A stretch of DNA of 64,000 nucleotides, taken from contig OX291553.1 of the NCBI GenBank assembly GCA_946406115.1, positions 7,011,001 to 7,075,000 on the forward strand, in the 5' to 3' direction. This document shows positions 19,952-32,533 of the stretch, in pieces (the first letter of the stretch is position 1; each line of letters opens with the position of its first letter). Source of the DNA: Apoda limacodes (Eukaryota; Arthropoda; Insecta; Lepidoptera; Limacodidae). The translations under genes were made by a program, and so were the position numbers. Below the pieces are notes generated by a model, which saw only the letters and a list, made by a program, of their open reading frames with translations, was not told the origin of the DNA and ran no database searches.

Positions 19952-22624
19952 AGAATTGCTCGTTAAAAGGTATAAGATATATGTATTTGTATCTTGTTGT
20001 TGTATACATAGTATGAGATTTGCTAAGTTCGGGACCAGATGGCGCTGTGTGAGATGTCCAGGAATATTTATTTTCAGTGTGAGTTGCTGAAATATTTGAC
20101 ATACAAGCAGACATACAAATAATAACGTCTCAATATTAGGTATCTATAGATGACCTGACATTTCTGATAGGTAGGTACAACATGAATTAATATTCTCTCT
20201 CTTCTCTCTTTTAATACTATTGACCATTTATATTTGAAATTACCGTGAGGTAGTTGAGGAATTTAATTAATAATCCTACATATTGTAACAAAATATACTA
20301 TTGATTAGCAAACGTAATTTCAAACTGCTCCTCCTTTAATTCTAAATATACAAAAAAAAAACACTGTCCACGAATTTACCTTGGAGCGACATTCCTCCTT
20401 GTGTGTAGGTAAAAGGAGTCACACGACAATAAATGATAGATGTCGGTTCGCTTTTCAAAGGTGGATGTCGTGACAAAAATATGTACACGGAACCCTAAAC
20501 AAAAAATCGAAGTCAATCGTCCGACCACAGCCTAAACATTCATTTCATTCATATACAGTTGGTCGTCGCGTTTCATGTTGAAGAAAAATCTAACAAAGGG
20601 TAGACATTCATGCACCGCGACCCAACGTTTGTCTGGCTTTGCTAGGCAGCTCCCAAATAGCGATATGTAAAGACATAGGCTAGTTGAGGTGACAGTTCAG
20701 CCCCTCAGTTCGCCGTACACCGCAGTTCACGATTGCTCTGTCTAGTACTGGTCGTTAACCGACTGTATAATTAAAATAAATATGAAGGCTGTGGTTCGAG
20801 CGTGGACTGTAAATTGCATTTAATTTAATGCAACTCGCAGCTGACAGTCGAGACTGGTAAAAATGCAATCGCATCTGACCTTTATTGCAATTCTTTATTA
20901 TTTGACGTGATATTATACCATTAAAAATATCATGAGAACCGGGCACGAACAATAGTTTGATTGCTCAACTTCATATTTCAAATACATAACCTTTTATTTA
21001 GTTTGTTGATTATATTTCATTTTATAAGGAAAAAACTGAAGTGTGATTTTTTTGTGAGGACCATAAATATACACAGGAACATAGTTTTTATAAATGTGCA
21101 GTTTCAGTTTCTATTATGAAAGTGTAGATTTGAAGATACATTAGCTAACTACTAATTATTTATTACAAAATGTTTATTCCTTATTTTATGATTGTAAAAT
21201 TAGCTTTTAGGTTAGGCAAAGGTATATTTTATAACAAACATAGGCATTATCTCTAGATTTAACTGTGTTTGTGATGCTCTATGGTTGTTAGTGGTAATAT
21301 ATAACTTATGACATATCTGTAATAAAAATAAATATGGTTAGTTGTGCGTACTCGTAAAATATTATTATCCGTATAGTACCTAATAATAAATATGGCATAT
21401 TACGTTAATAACAGCAAGTTACTATTTAAGGTACTTATTATTAGTAATTAATTCTATGATTACGGCTAGCCATTACTTTCCCTTATAGTTGTATAATACG
21501 AAAACCCTACGTTGATGCGTTTAAAAATGCAATCGGCCACTCTTATCTACTTAAGTTACGAAACCCTAAAAGCTCAAAAAGAAATTAAGTTATATGCATT
21601 TATTAAGTTATATGTATATGTTCACTTAGAATGCAACCGGATGTCATGCTGTAGGAATTATTCATTGTCATGATTATGCCGAGCATATCGATTCACGTTT
21701 TCAGTTGTGCTATTAAAACCGCTAATGATAAAGTCGTGAGTAGCGAGCTTTCAAGGATTAAGCATTACTAATATCATAGATCTGTGAATGTCATCAATAA
21801 TCGATAGTATTATTAACTTTAACATTAATGACACGTCGAATGATAACGTCACGGGCTTTATTCACTGAATGGGTTAACCAGCGTCTGTAAACCACCCACA
21901 CCATACCTAATGTAGAGAGCAGTTGCTTTTTATTAACCATACACTATGTTTAAGAATTAAAATAATAAAATATCTGTCAGTGTATATGTATATGTTAAAT
22001 AGACATAAGTTTTAGTTGAAGTCACTTATAACTAACATCTACACGACTTATAACCCCGATTTAATTCTCCCGGGTATCATTATATTAGATTTACATCAAG
22101 AATGCACTAGCACGATATATCATTCGTATATATCAGAGTCCACTCATAAAAAATCCATATGTAGTTTTTTTATTTAATCTTCTAATAGATAAAGCAAAAA
22201 CTAATTATAGAAAGAGCTTTTATAAAGCAAATAAAAAAGGTTAGTTTAATGGATTAGTTTGTAAGATAAATGCTTCAATTGTACTTTTTAATTTAATTTA
22301 ACCTGAATTATTAATGTCTGTCTTTGAAATTGCCACAGAGTCTGAAACATCCTCATTGAAAGTCCGTTCAACTGTGTGGCACTAATGTTATAAGTAGATA
22401 CTTAAAAGCTTCCGCGCTCGGGATTTTAAGTGCTAACTTTACGAACTTCTCGGTTACTTGTGAAAATTGGTTTCGCTTTAGTGGATCCTTTCATCTTACC
22501 TATAACACCTTAAGACACCTCCAATCCACTCCATGTCAATTTTTCTTTTCGGTACAACAGCCGGGCGGCATATAGGGCTATGATGTTAATGTTTTTTTTT
22601 CAAACAATTTTTACAACCTGTATC
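19950..22624. other. Spacer, no gene supported
   Basis: The only recognisable item is ACGGAACCCTAAACAAAAAA at 20488-20507, an isolated 3' end of the GAGTCGG-repeat. The rest is AT-rich with no coding or RNA signal. Confidence 0.45.
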
Positions 22625-23028
22625 AAAACTGCCAAGTGCGAGTCCGGCTCGAACATCGAGGGTTACGTATAAACTTATCATATGGAGATAGTCCTTCCAT
22701 CATGAGATCAAGTCTCACAGTTTTAAGCCTTAATTATCTGTTTTTGGATTTTTATATATTTGTGATGTAACTTCTTGCCAAATTTCATGATTCTAGGTCA
22801 ATAGGAAGCACTCCATAGTTCATAATGACCGTATTTTGGGTATATTTTTTATTGCGTTGACTTAAAAGCTTGACTTTTTACATTTTAAGGGACCATAGAC
22901 CTTAGTATTTGATATTAACTTAATTACTTCACTCGTTCCTGAGAAAAAAGGTTACAACGGACAGACGGACGGAGTACAAAGAGATCCAAAGGTTCCTTTT
23001 TTCCTTAGGGGGAACGGAACCCTAAAAA
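22625..23028 (+). repeat. GAGTCGG-repeat, complete short copy
   Basis: Starts ACTGCCAAGTGCGAGTCCGG and GAGGGTTACGTA, ends ACGGACAGACGGACGGAGTA and GGAACGGAACCCTAAAAA. The body includes CTTGCCAAATTTCATGATTC and ATAGGAAGCACTCCATAG. About 400 bp; a different internal sequence from the copy at 14701. Confidence 0.85.
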
Positions 23029-24189
23029 TGTATACATATAAATACCTGAAAAAAATAGTTTTTTTTTTGTTTTTTGAAGAATCTATTCCAAGGTTGCAAA
23101 TCTTTGGCGTATAGCAACAAGCCAATTATTGGAGTGTTCGCAAAATATGCAATAATTGCTGGTCAAATACTTGTCAGTGAAACTATATCTGAGCCTTAAG
23201 CTCTCTTTTTCCCTTTAGTCATCCTAGAAAAATAAGGGTAACAGGTACTTAAAATATTTGGTAATCTTCAATCGAGTGAAGCCGAGTATTCCTTGGCTAG
23301 CACAACAATACCAAGACTTTACCCGTAGACATATTCTACTAGCGCTGTAGACATATTCTACTAGTGCAGTTCTTGCAACTAGGGCTTGCACTATTCGTTC
23401 GATTTTACTATTTGAATAAAATGAATACAATTTTGCTAAAAATATTCGAATAATTAAAAAGTTTTTGGAAAGTAAATTCACCTGGTATTTGGACGTCTAT
23501 TTAATACATACAAAGTGAATTTTAACGTTTATTTTGATATTGCAAAAAAATCGTAACACACGTGCAAAATACACTTTTTAAAATAAAATATCTAAAATCA
23601 ACATAACTAAGTAAAGTAACTTTATTCAATCGATTTTTAGTCAGTCAAGGCACTTGGCCTCAGCTGGGAATCATCCAAATATCCAATTCGAAACATACAA
23701 GTGGAACTGTTAGGAAAACAATAATCAAAATCTTACTATGTTTTTGGCTTACTGAGTTTATATTGAGGCAAAAATATAATCAAATAAAATCAACATCGAC
23801 GGATAGGCAGTAATTGGTAGCTGAATATTTCGCTATAGGTAATTAACTATGTGGACATATCTTTCATGAGGTTTTGTTTGGCCACACACATACCTACATC
23901 CATAAATACATAGCATCACGCTTGTTTCCCAAAGGAATCTTTTACTTTTAAAGACGTTGGTTAGCGTACTCTTGACCTCGCGGTTTCTACAAACGAATTC
24001 AATTTGATCGAGATACATTCGACGCGATCTACCTTTTATTTTCTTTTGCCTAATACATTTGTTTTGTGCATTTTCCTTTGTTCATCCTCTCAACATGCCT
24101 AAAAAACCTTTAGATACCTTTCTCAATCTGTGGAACTATACGTTCTTTCGGTCCGCAATGCAATAAACAAACAAACTCTACAACGCTAG
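23029..24189. other. Spacer with one 22-bp direct duplication
   Basis: GTAGACATATTCTACTAG at 23325 repeats at 23347 (exact 22-bp period, two units). Nothing else recognised. Confidence 0.5.
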
Positions 24190-24970
24190 TCTAACACCTT
24201 TTTTGATATTAAACCAGTTTGTGAGTATCCCGACAGACGCCCTTAAATCCCAAAAAAATTTCAGTGCGCAAATCAAGTGGTCGCTGACCTCATATAAGAT
24301 TAGTGACATGGTTGCAGGCTTTGTCTTTGGCGCAATTCTCGAATGGTATATACCCAGCGGAGCTGGATTCTTTGATCACATCTTTAAATGCAGTATTGAT
24401 ACTTCACGTAACGTCTCCCTGTCCCACATCCTTTTGCAGTGAGATCCAACCAACATATTTATATTATTTTTACAAACAATTCAATTCTTGAACTGAACTT
24501 CAATAAACTTTTAGTCAATATGGAGTAGCGTCACACAAAGAGGCAAAGAGATCTATGATACTAAGGCTTTTTAGGGAACTGGCTTTTTCGGAAATCAGGG
24601 ATCCTCGAGACGATTCAAAATAACTTTAGAAAACATTCTATAGGTATGGCCCAAAAGTGAGATGAGTCTATAGTTCTTCAAAAACGTTAAATTTCCTCTT
24701 GGGAAGATAAGAATCAGCACGCTTCTGTTTTAGGCGTCTGACGTGGTATTTTCGAGGAATGAAATTAAAGAGCCTTTGAAGGACTTTGGGTATTCAGGAG
24801 TCCGTCATCACCCATCGGTTTATATAAGGCCCTTTACTGTTTCAGGGACATATTTTTAATTTCGTAGAGGCTGATGTCAGGAATAATTATGGCATAAAAA
24901 ACTTTTAGTCTCTCCAAATCTTTTAAGTTTGAACAAACGATTTGGCCACTTTTGATCTTCAGATTTGTTA
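24190..24970 (-). mobile_element. RTE-clade LINE reverse transcriptase remnant
   Basis: On the minus strand, bases near 24735-24600 encode RSVLILIFPRGN, KNYRLISLLGHTYRMFSKV and ILNRLEDP. This is RT motif 1-2 of the RTE type (NYRPISLL...K..SK.I..RL). Further on, near 24440-24340, DVGQGDVT and FKDVIKESS resemble the GVRQGD motif and the following helix. Stops and frame changes separate the blocks, and the YADD box is not clear. Upstream, near 24960-24800, EDI-like and SFKGSLISFLE sequence fits the region before the fingers. The copy is old and inactive. Confidence 0.7.
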
Positions 24971-27224
24971 ACTGCTGTTGCTTAATAGACAGATTGAGAA
25001 ATGCTTTGGTGCCTCTATTTCATTCTTTAGCCTTTTTAACACGTAACGTGTAAAAGTGGCGTGTAAAGTTAAAGTAATTTATTCTTTATTAAAAAAATCG
25101 AATATACAACATCAATTATTCGAATTTAAAATTATAGTGAATATTCGAATAAAATCGTTAGAATCCTAATAATATTGTTAATACGAAAGTTCGTGAGTGT
25201 CAGTGTGAATTATTAAATTTGTTATTCCTGTAAGCAACAACCTATTTAACTGAAATTTTAAAAGGATATTAAACTTAAATCTCATCTATATACGTATGCT
25301 ATTTTGCTGTAACTGTATGCGCATAGCTACATAGTTTTTAACAAGACTAATGCATGCGATAAGGCAGTTGGTAGAATAGTCGGTAACCACAGACAATAAT
25401 AATAATAAAAAATATGCATTCTTAAGATTATGTAAAAATCCGTCTTATTCTCACAAAATGTTCTTAGTTAATAAAGGACAATGCTACTTGTGCAGTTATT
25501 TCTTCATTCTATTTTTACGTTTGAGCGCTGAGACAGGCCGCCCGGGTCGACTCATCTGTACGAAACAAACAACAATTACTTTTTTTTGTTTTCTCATGCG
25601 TTTATTGTCACCAGCATGAGACAGGTTTTATTATATAATTCCAATTAAGAATCTGCCCGAAAATAGAAATACTTTTCTTAAATCCTGAATATATGCTGTA
25701 GATGCCGATCGTGATAACAAAATATTGCATGATTTTTCCGAAGTAAAGTTAAGCATAAAAATAATGACTCCGCTAAAAGATCTTGGAGTGATCGATGTAG
25801 ATTGTATTTGAATAAAAAAAACCTTATGAAATATTTAGTACCTCGCGCCTTTTAAGTTCTGTACAAAGCTTTTAGAATTATCGAAAAAAATGGCTTGATA
25901 AATATAAAAAATATGACTGAAGCTAAAAAGTTTATAGTTATAATGTTTGCTTGAAACGGGCTTCCGATTTTTAACGACACGACATTATAAACTGTTATTT
26001 TAATCAAATGTTTTGTATTTTGATTACCTTACCGAATTATTTAGTCAAACACCAGACCTATAGATTTTCAAAAACTGGTTTTAACTGACTAAAAAACAGC
26101 ATGTGTTTGTTACGTTAAAAATATGTAGCAGTTATTTGTTATAACATTGAAATCTTTATTGCAAGACCTCAAAGTCTTGCTTTCAGTTGTCTTTTAATTG
26201 TAGCATTCAGCAGACAGATGCATACCATAAACCCTAATAACTGTGTCATAAGCATCTGTTGTTACCAGACGCTGTTAATATTAAAATTCTTGTTTTATAA
26301 CTTGCCATTTTTTTCTTTTTCTAACTAATCTTTACTGGTTATTACTTCTGATAATATTACGATGTTCATTAAGGGTGGTAAAATCATTTTTTTTTAAGCA
26401 TTCCAGCTTCTAAAAATCTTCTTCTTCTTCTTCATTCAGTCTTTCCCAAATTCTTTTTTCGAATGTAATTCAAACTTTTCATAGTGCTTTTAAGTAATAG
26501 TAGATTGTTAACTTAGGGAGGAATCATGAAAGGCTCCCATTTCCGACGAGATATTCTGGCGCTCGAACGAAGTGAGGGTTGAAGCACCAATAGTTGGAAT
26601 CTGAAATGGGCCTTTTACCCGAATTAAACACTTTACTTTATATTTCGAATATGAGGAAAGTAAACACAGTTTCCGGTATTATTAAACCACAAATGTTATT
26701 ATAACCAGGTAACTTAAATAACATCACAAACAAAAATTGCCTAGTATTAATTGAAGTGTAGCTGTATAGGTGACAGACTTTGCCCAATGTGACTGAATTT
26801 TTCTTTATTTACTTTTCGGCCCTAGGGCCAACCTTTACTACCTCCCACCCGCTTTTTAGATACTATATGGTCTACTTTCAGAGTTAGAGAGATGAAAAAT
26901 AAATACTTTTGGGTTCCTGTAACAAATACAAAATAAGGGGAAAAGCTTTTATGTTACGTCTAAAATAATAATTTTTAGATTGGAAAAAGCAATTGCACAG
27001 TATACATCACGATAATGTACAGTGTACAGTGTACATAGGTATGCCGTACCGCATTAAAAACTTTATGCACTTTCCATGTTTGTGCATAGATTAAGTGCGT
27101 CGCACTCACATTGGGTTTCCCTAGGGGAATTTAATACTAAATAGAGTTATTTGTAACGAGAATTTCTGGGTATTTGTAGCGCATCCATATTAATGTTTAT
27201 TTATATTTATATTTATTATTTTTA
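24971..27224. other. Spacer, no gene supported
   Basis: A (CTT)n run lies at about 26419-26433. 26520-26660 contains CATGAAAGGCTCCCATTTCC and GCTCGAACGAAGTGAGGG, possibly part of an unknown repeat. No coding signal. Confidence 0.45.
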
Positions 27225-27441
27225 GTAGTGTTTGTCCTACCTACACATTCAAATTACTAATGGTCAAATGTTTCAGCAGGAGTAACTATAACCGAATTCT
27301 ACAATGATGAACTATAGCTGCAGCTGTAACTTGCGCCTGTAATAGCAAACTTCTTTACTTTAAATCTAAGAGTTAAGAAGTGATTATCACACGCTGATAA
27401 CCGAACTTAGGACGGACGGAGTCGCGAGCAAAAGCTAGCAG
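27225..27441 (+). repeat. AGCTAG-tail element
   Basis: Body CAGGAGTAACTATAACCGAA, TATCACACGCTGATAACCGA and end GAGTCGCGAGCAAAAGCTAG. A second tail remnant (GTCTCCAAGCCGATAACCGA, ACAAAATCTAGTTAG) lies at 27719-27775. Confidence 0.7.
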
Positions 27442-28164
27442 ACAATAATAACTAGTTTACAAATTTCACTCCTTTAAAACCTGCTTGATATAATGAAGAC
27501 GTACCGTTATTGTACCAAATAGGATCTAGGTATATTAGGCAGGCGTATCAAGCGTTCTTGGGTTTTAACTTTAAATGCGCTTTGAATTTTGAATACTTAC
27601 AATACTTTGAGTGTACTTAAAAAGACATATGCATAAGATAAGGCAGTTTGTACACTAGGCGGTAACCATATACAATAATATTTAAAAATATGCATTCTTA
27701 AAATAAAGGAGATTATGTAAAAAAAACCTGTCTCCAAGCCGATAACCGAATTTAGCTCAGACAAAATCTAGTTAGTAGTATCATTCTGAAGTTTATAGGT
27801 AGTTCGCAAAATATTCGATCGCATGACTGTTTCTAGTCACGGATGCACAGAACGTAAGCGGCAAGCTGGCGACGACGAAGTGCCCTATGCCTTGACCTAT
27901 TACGATAAATAAAAATGTCACTTTTATTTCTGTCTGACATTTTAGAGTACACAATCCTTTTCATGTAAATTGTTTCCTTATTCGTTTTCTTCGGTCGGTA
28001 AAAATAAATTTTGCGAATAAATGAATAATTATTTTTGGCAAATGTTGCAAATCTACATTTTCATTAAGTGTTTAAAGTTTAATTTGGTATGTGAATTAGA
28101 TAGATGAGATAACAATTATCAAATAAACAAAAACCGGTGATTTCTTATTTCGGGTTCCTTTATG

Positions 28165-28277
28165 AAAAACTTTATCCTATATCAGAATATCTTTATCCTA
28201 AATCATAAAACCTTTATCCTATATCATAAAAACTTAATCCTATATCTGAAAACTTTATCCTATATCAGAAAAACTTA
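28165..28277. repeat. 21-bp tandem repeat, about 5 units
   Basis: CTTTATCCTATATCAGAAAA-like units start at 28170, 28191, 28212, 28233, 28253 and a partial one at 28274. Units vary at CTTAATCC/CTTTATCC and ATCAG/ATCAT. Confidence 0.9.
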
Positions 28278-28750
28278 ATTAGCTGGCTGATTTAATCAGA
28301 TGGCTGCGACATATGTATAACGTCGTGGTATTTATTCCCCGAAAAGGTTTACCTGTAGTTGGACCACACCTACATTTTTCTATGGTTGCTCCATAGGGAA
28401 GTTAAGCAATGACAAAAAAACAATTAACAAAGATACAGTATTTTACAAATATTTATTAGTTTTATCTATCCATTTATCTATATATTATAGCCGTCTATGG
28501 CGATGTTACATTACTTACGTTTTTTTCCAATTAAAATATCATAGAGGACATCACATCTACACACACACACAAATTCACACAAACAGCATAAACGATAGAA
28601 TCGTTTATAGTTCGAATATTCATGAAAAGAAAACCTTTTAACCAGCGTTAAAAAGAAGGTCATCAAAACTATCGTTTTATTTTACTCTGCATATTTTCTG
28701 CATAGCGGAATCGATTATATTTTTTGTTTTTTATGTATTTATGTGATGCC

Positions 28751-28930
28751 ATGCCATGTCCACCCCCGAGAGCGACAACCCAAGCCGAGGCCCCCCCCAC
28801 GGGGAGCCCTTGAGCGTTGGGCGCTATACAGACTGAGGCTCCTTTAGAAACTCGCCCAAAAAAGCCCGGTGAAGCAGTAATGGCTGCAACAGCCAACCGC
28901 ATAGTCAGTCGGAAAAAAAAATGCCATGTC
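28751..28930 (+). mobile_element. Short retroposed insert with 10-bp target duplication
   Basis: ATGCCATGTC occurs at 28751-28760 and again at 28921-28930. Between them is a 160-bp GC-rich segment that ends GTCAGTCGGAAAAAAAAA, an A-tail directly before the second copy. This is the layout of a target-primed retrotransposition event. The insert starts CACCCCCGAGAGCGACAACC and contains CCCCCCCCACGGGGAGCCC. I take it for a 5'-truncated 3' end of a LINE or a processed RNA; the source family is not identified. The 77-codon minus frame is not supported as a gene. Confidence 0.75.
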
Positions 28931-29278
28931 TCGTATTATCCTGATAATATTATAATGGCGGGTGTCATATGTTAACAGCCATTCAGTTTTGCTTTGGTGT
29001 TGAAGAATATATTAAAATAACTCTTTAATATATTTTTCTGCAACAAATTAATTTTATGATCATCTCCTAAAATGCAAGAAAATAATGTTTTAAAATCAGT
29101 GCAGGATAATTGTATAGAAATCCATTTCATCCCCGGGTTGTTAAGCGGAATCTGCTTAAAATTAGTGAACGTAACTAAAGAATATATAACATTTTATTAT
29201 TTAGTTTTTTTTTTTAATTAAAATTTAAGAGAGATTTCGAGATAGATATAATAGTTAACCTTGTTGTAAGAATAATTA

Positions 29279-29340
29279 AAACCAGTCAAGTGCGAGTTGG
29301 ACTTGACGGACCGAGGATTCTATACCACCACGAATTGCAC
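29279..29340 (+). repeat. GAGTCGG-repeat 5' end fragment
   Basis: AACCAGTCAAGTGCGAGTTG, GACTTGACGGACCGAGGATT and CTATACCACCACGAATT: a diverged family start without the far end. Confidence 0.7.
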
Positions 29341-30699
29341 GACACCGACTTAAAATTGATCAGTTTTTATTATTTGTTCATGTACTAGAGAACTTACACT
29401 TTAATTGTTTTAAGTTTGAAGCTGGTATATAGGTATAAAGCCAGGTCTACTGCTTGTCTTAGGCCGAAATATTACACAAAACATGTTTTGTTGAATGCAC
29501 ATGTTGTCTCCTCTCAGGACACCCGGCTTTACCGGTTTTACAAAAGAGTCAAAACAACGATAACATGTTTCATGTTTAGACAAGGGTCTAAAGCTGTTCA
29601 AATCTTTCTTTTTTATTAATTGTTAGGAAATCAGCCTAGTAGTAAATTTAAGCTCCTAGTCAGATGTGAAAAAATAGTTGCAAAGGTGAGACAGAGACAA
29701 AGCGAAACTCTAGTGTCTCTAGTATCTTTCTTACTTGTTGTTTCTAGCAAATAGAGACAATTTGAATTCTAATTCTAATTTTAATAAACATCAACAAAAA
29801 ATGGCGGACGATGTTACAAATGGAAAAGAGACCACAGTTCACTTTGTCTCTATCTAAAGTGTGGCCAATTTTGTAAGGTTATTGCGCAGTCCGTAGGATA
29901 GATTACAGAACTCGAAGGCTATGGCTCCTACCTACTACGGCCTTAAAGATCAAAGAGCGTATGCATGTATGTGTCGCAGCCATCTGGTTAAATTAGCCAG
30001 TTATTTGGCGCATAGACTTTTACTACTATACCACTTTATACTTTCGTTGTTCCAGTTGCTTTACCTACCTGCTAAAATTCTCTATCATACATACCAGTGT
30101 GACGTTAGCGGCCTTGTATAATCCGACCAAATTAAAAAATAAAGGATTTTAAGGAAAGAATTTACAAAATTACAATAAATATAGGTAATAATTTTGTTGT
30201 TTATGTTTATTATGTTTATATAAATATTTTTTATATAATGCATTTTTAAAGAAAAATGAGAAGAAATCTACTTTAATCTAGTAATTTGTGTTTGTCTTAT
30301 TAAACATAGATTTACTTACTTACTCGACTTACTGGAGTTTTCGCTTTCTGTGGTATAAAACACTTACCTGTAACAAAATATTAACATTTAGGCTTAACTT
30401 AAGTTTGCTTAAAGTAATGAATTCGAACTTTTCAGGCTCGTACACATAATCAGAAATTATAGATTTTTGTTGTTTAAATTCTTAAAAAGTAATATAATCT
30501 CACGCCATTTGGTTTATTTTGGTACATTTATTTAAATTTATTTAAATGTGAATTATATATGAGGCTCATGTAAATAATAAAATCAACAAATAAAAAAATA
30601 ACAATTGATTTTAAAGTCAATGTCGCATTTTATCTCTATATAAGGAAACGATAACTTTTAAATTCAAGTCACACCTATAAATTTACATTTTTATCTAGA
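29341..30699. other. Spacer, nothing recognised
   Basis: Two overlapping opposite frames at 29410-29619 are mirror shadows without motifs. The frame 29921-30121 overlaps the right arm of the inverted pair. No gene supported. Confidence 0.45.
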
Positions 30700-30908
30700 A
30701 CGTGCTTTTGCTCCGTCTGCGCCAGCTTCCATTGAGTCCTACTGCAACAACTTGCTAAAAGAATCTTTTTTGGCTATAGGATTTTTTTTGTCGTTATTGC
30801 TTTAAAATTTTCGGTAATATTTGTTAATTCAGGGTAAAGGTTTATCTCCATTCCAAATTCAAATCAAATCGGTTAAGTTGTTGTGTCGTGAAGGAGTTAC
30901 AAACATTA
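30700..30908 (-). repeat. AGCTAG-tail element, minus-strand copy
   Basis: GCTTTTGCTCCGTCTGCGCC at the tail side, TCCATTGAGTCCTACTGCAA in the body, and CAAATCGGTTAAGTTGTTGT, CGTGAAGGAGTTACAAACAT at the head side, as in the copy at 13300-13562. Confidence 0.7.
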
Positions 30909-32053
30909 TGAATATTACGCACGTTAACAAGACTTTTTGGTATCTAAAAGGCGACGTTTTAAAAAAGAATTAAATAAGTAAAAAACAGTTTCCCGCCATA
31001 TTCCAGTTGTTCATCTGTCCACCTCGACCTATTTTAAAAAGTTGCAACAGACTATCAGTATGTCTATAGATACTTATAACTTGAAATCTATTAAATGGAT
31101 TTTGATATGGTTTTCACCATCGTATATCTAAAATATGTTTTGGCATCTAGTTTTAAACAAAATTTAAAATGTTATGTAGAAAAACTTAAAAAAGCTACAA
31201 GTGCGTCTGAAGTATAAATAAAATTACAAAGAAAAAGCTTTGAGGACAAATAACTTCAAGAAGTACTTAAAACTTTTATGGTTTCTACCGCCTACATAAG
31301 TTAGGTTTCTACGAGTAAGGTAAAAAAGAATAAGAACTTTGGAAATCTACTTAACTTACTCGATCCCGTAAGGAAAAAGAAAATGTTTTGTTTCAGTAAT
31401 AACGCTGTTTGATTTTCCTCTCAACTTAGGGAGCATCGAAGAATTGATTAGGTTTCCCCACCGTACATAATACATGTCCAAAAGGAACTTTTTCCTTTTC
31501 GTTTTATTTTCAGTTGGTATCACTTTTTAAATCCGTATACCTACTAAAATTATTTTGGGTACAGATAGTGTTATCAGTCCTCTAAAATTTAAATCTTTAA
31601 TCTATCTCCTATAAAAAGAACTCTAGTCAGTGCTATCCGATTCACGTTGAAGGTGACAATAAAAAAGCATATTGATTCACGTGGAAGGTGACAGTAAAAA
31701 TATTGATATATCTAATCTTATTAAGTGTTATTTTTATTATTAAGAACCAATAAAAGTTATTTTTTACTCCTGAATATTTTGTTCTATATTTATTTTGTGA
31801 AATGACAAAAGTTTAAAATTAAAACCATTATTCATTTTTATTCAGCATAATGATCAAAGAGTAGAAAAAGTCAGATCCTATCGAAACATAAACGTAATTA
31901 GAAAACAAAGTTCAAAAATAAACAGCCAAGTACAGTAAAGTTACATAAAGATTGTGGGAAGACATTTCTATTCTCAAAATTATACATTTCGCTTCCCAAC
32001 AAATAAATCTTGAGTCGCGCTCGCTTTTGTTCATTAAATTGAAACAAACAGAA
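30909..32053. other. Spacer with a two-unit 35-bp repeat
   Basis: GATTCACGTTGAAGGTGACA at 31639 recurs as GATTCACGTGGAAGGTGACA at 31674. Otherwise nothing recognised. Confidence 0.5.
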
Positions 32054-32300
32054 ACATTAGAGAAAATTACAGGCCTCCTGTACGTCCTTGTGTAACTTCG
32101 GCGGTATAATTGCAATCCTACGGCTGCGTGTGGCAACCCTGCGACAAATCGTTGAACAAGCCTGAATCACATAGAAAACAACTGTATTTACATAGTCATA
32201 AGACTTAATTGAGAATATAACGAAGGGATTGGCATTGTGGAAATGGCGAGGAAAATTGGTCACATCTGTTTATATTAATAAAGGTTGAGAGAATCGTTAG
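32054..32300. repeat. Interspersed repeat, copy 2 of 2
   Basis: Same-orientation homologue of 6231-6462 (see there). It includes GCGGTATAATTGCAATCCTA and GTGGCAACCCTGCGACAAAT, then AATTGGTCACATCTGTT matching TTGTCACATTTGTT of copy 1. Confidence 0.65.
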
Positions 32301-32533
32301 AACGATTTTCTGCCTGTATTTTCTCCTCTGTACCAAAGCTTAGCCAGGGACATTTTAATTTTATTTAATATTTGTTTGAAGGTCAATACTTTTTCGAGTT
32401 CCTCGTTGATTGACTTAGGCAAAAGATTATACCAGTTCAAATTAAAAAGGGAAGGTAAGGCAAGTTCCAAGTAATACAGGTCCCTCAATTCAAGTTTGTA
32501 ATTACAATCCAGTTCAGAGATGACGTCTAACAT
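32297..32533 (-). pseudogene. Possible LINE C-terminus remnant
   Basis: A 78-codon minus-strand frame with LFNLNWYNLLPKSINEEL and LTFKQILNKIKMSL. The pattern (W/Y)N.LP..I.....TFK..L resembles the C-terminal end of jockey-group RT proteins (WN.LP....s..tFK..l). It lacks any catalytic block and begins at a chance methionine. Equally it may be random. It abuts the interspersed repeat at 32054-32300. Confidence 0.3.

Larger units (their letters stand above)
28276..30005. repeat. Inverted pair of about 37 bp, 1.7 kb apart
   Basis: 28278-28313 (AATTAGCTGGCTGATTTAAT, CAGATGGCTGCGACATA) matches the reverse complement of 29964-30003 (TGTCGCAGCCATCTGGTTAA, ATTAGCCAGTTA) with a few differences. The DNA between carries the 28751-28930 insert and a 29279 repeat fragment but no transposase. 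They may be two copies of one short element or distant termini. Confidence 0.5.

Noticed and set aside
19836..20114. 92-codon frame rich in IY repeats
   Set aside because: Produced by the (TA)24 microsatellite.
28165..28277. Regular repeats resembling a CRISPR array
   Set aside because: Units are directly adjacent at 21 bp with no spacers, and the DNA is clearly eukaryotic.
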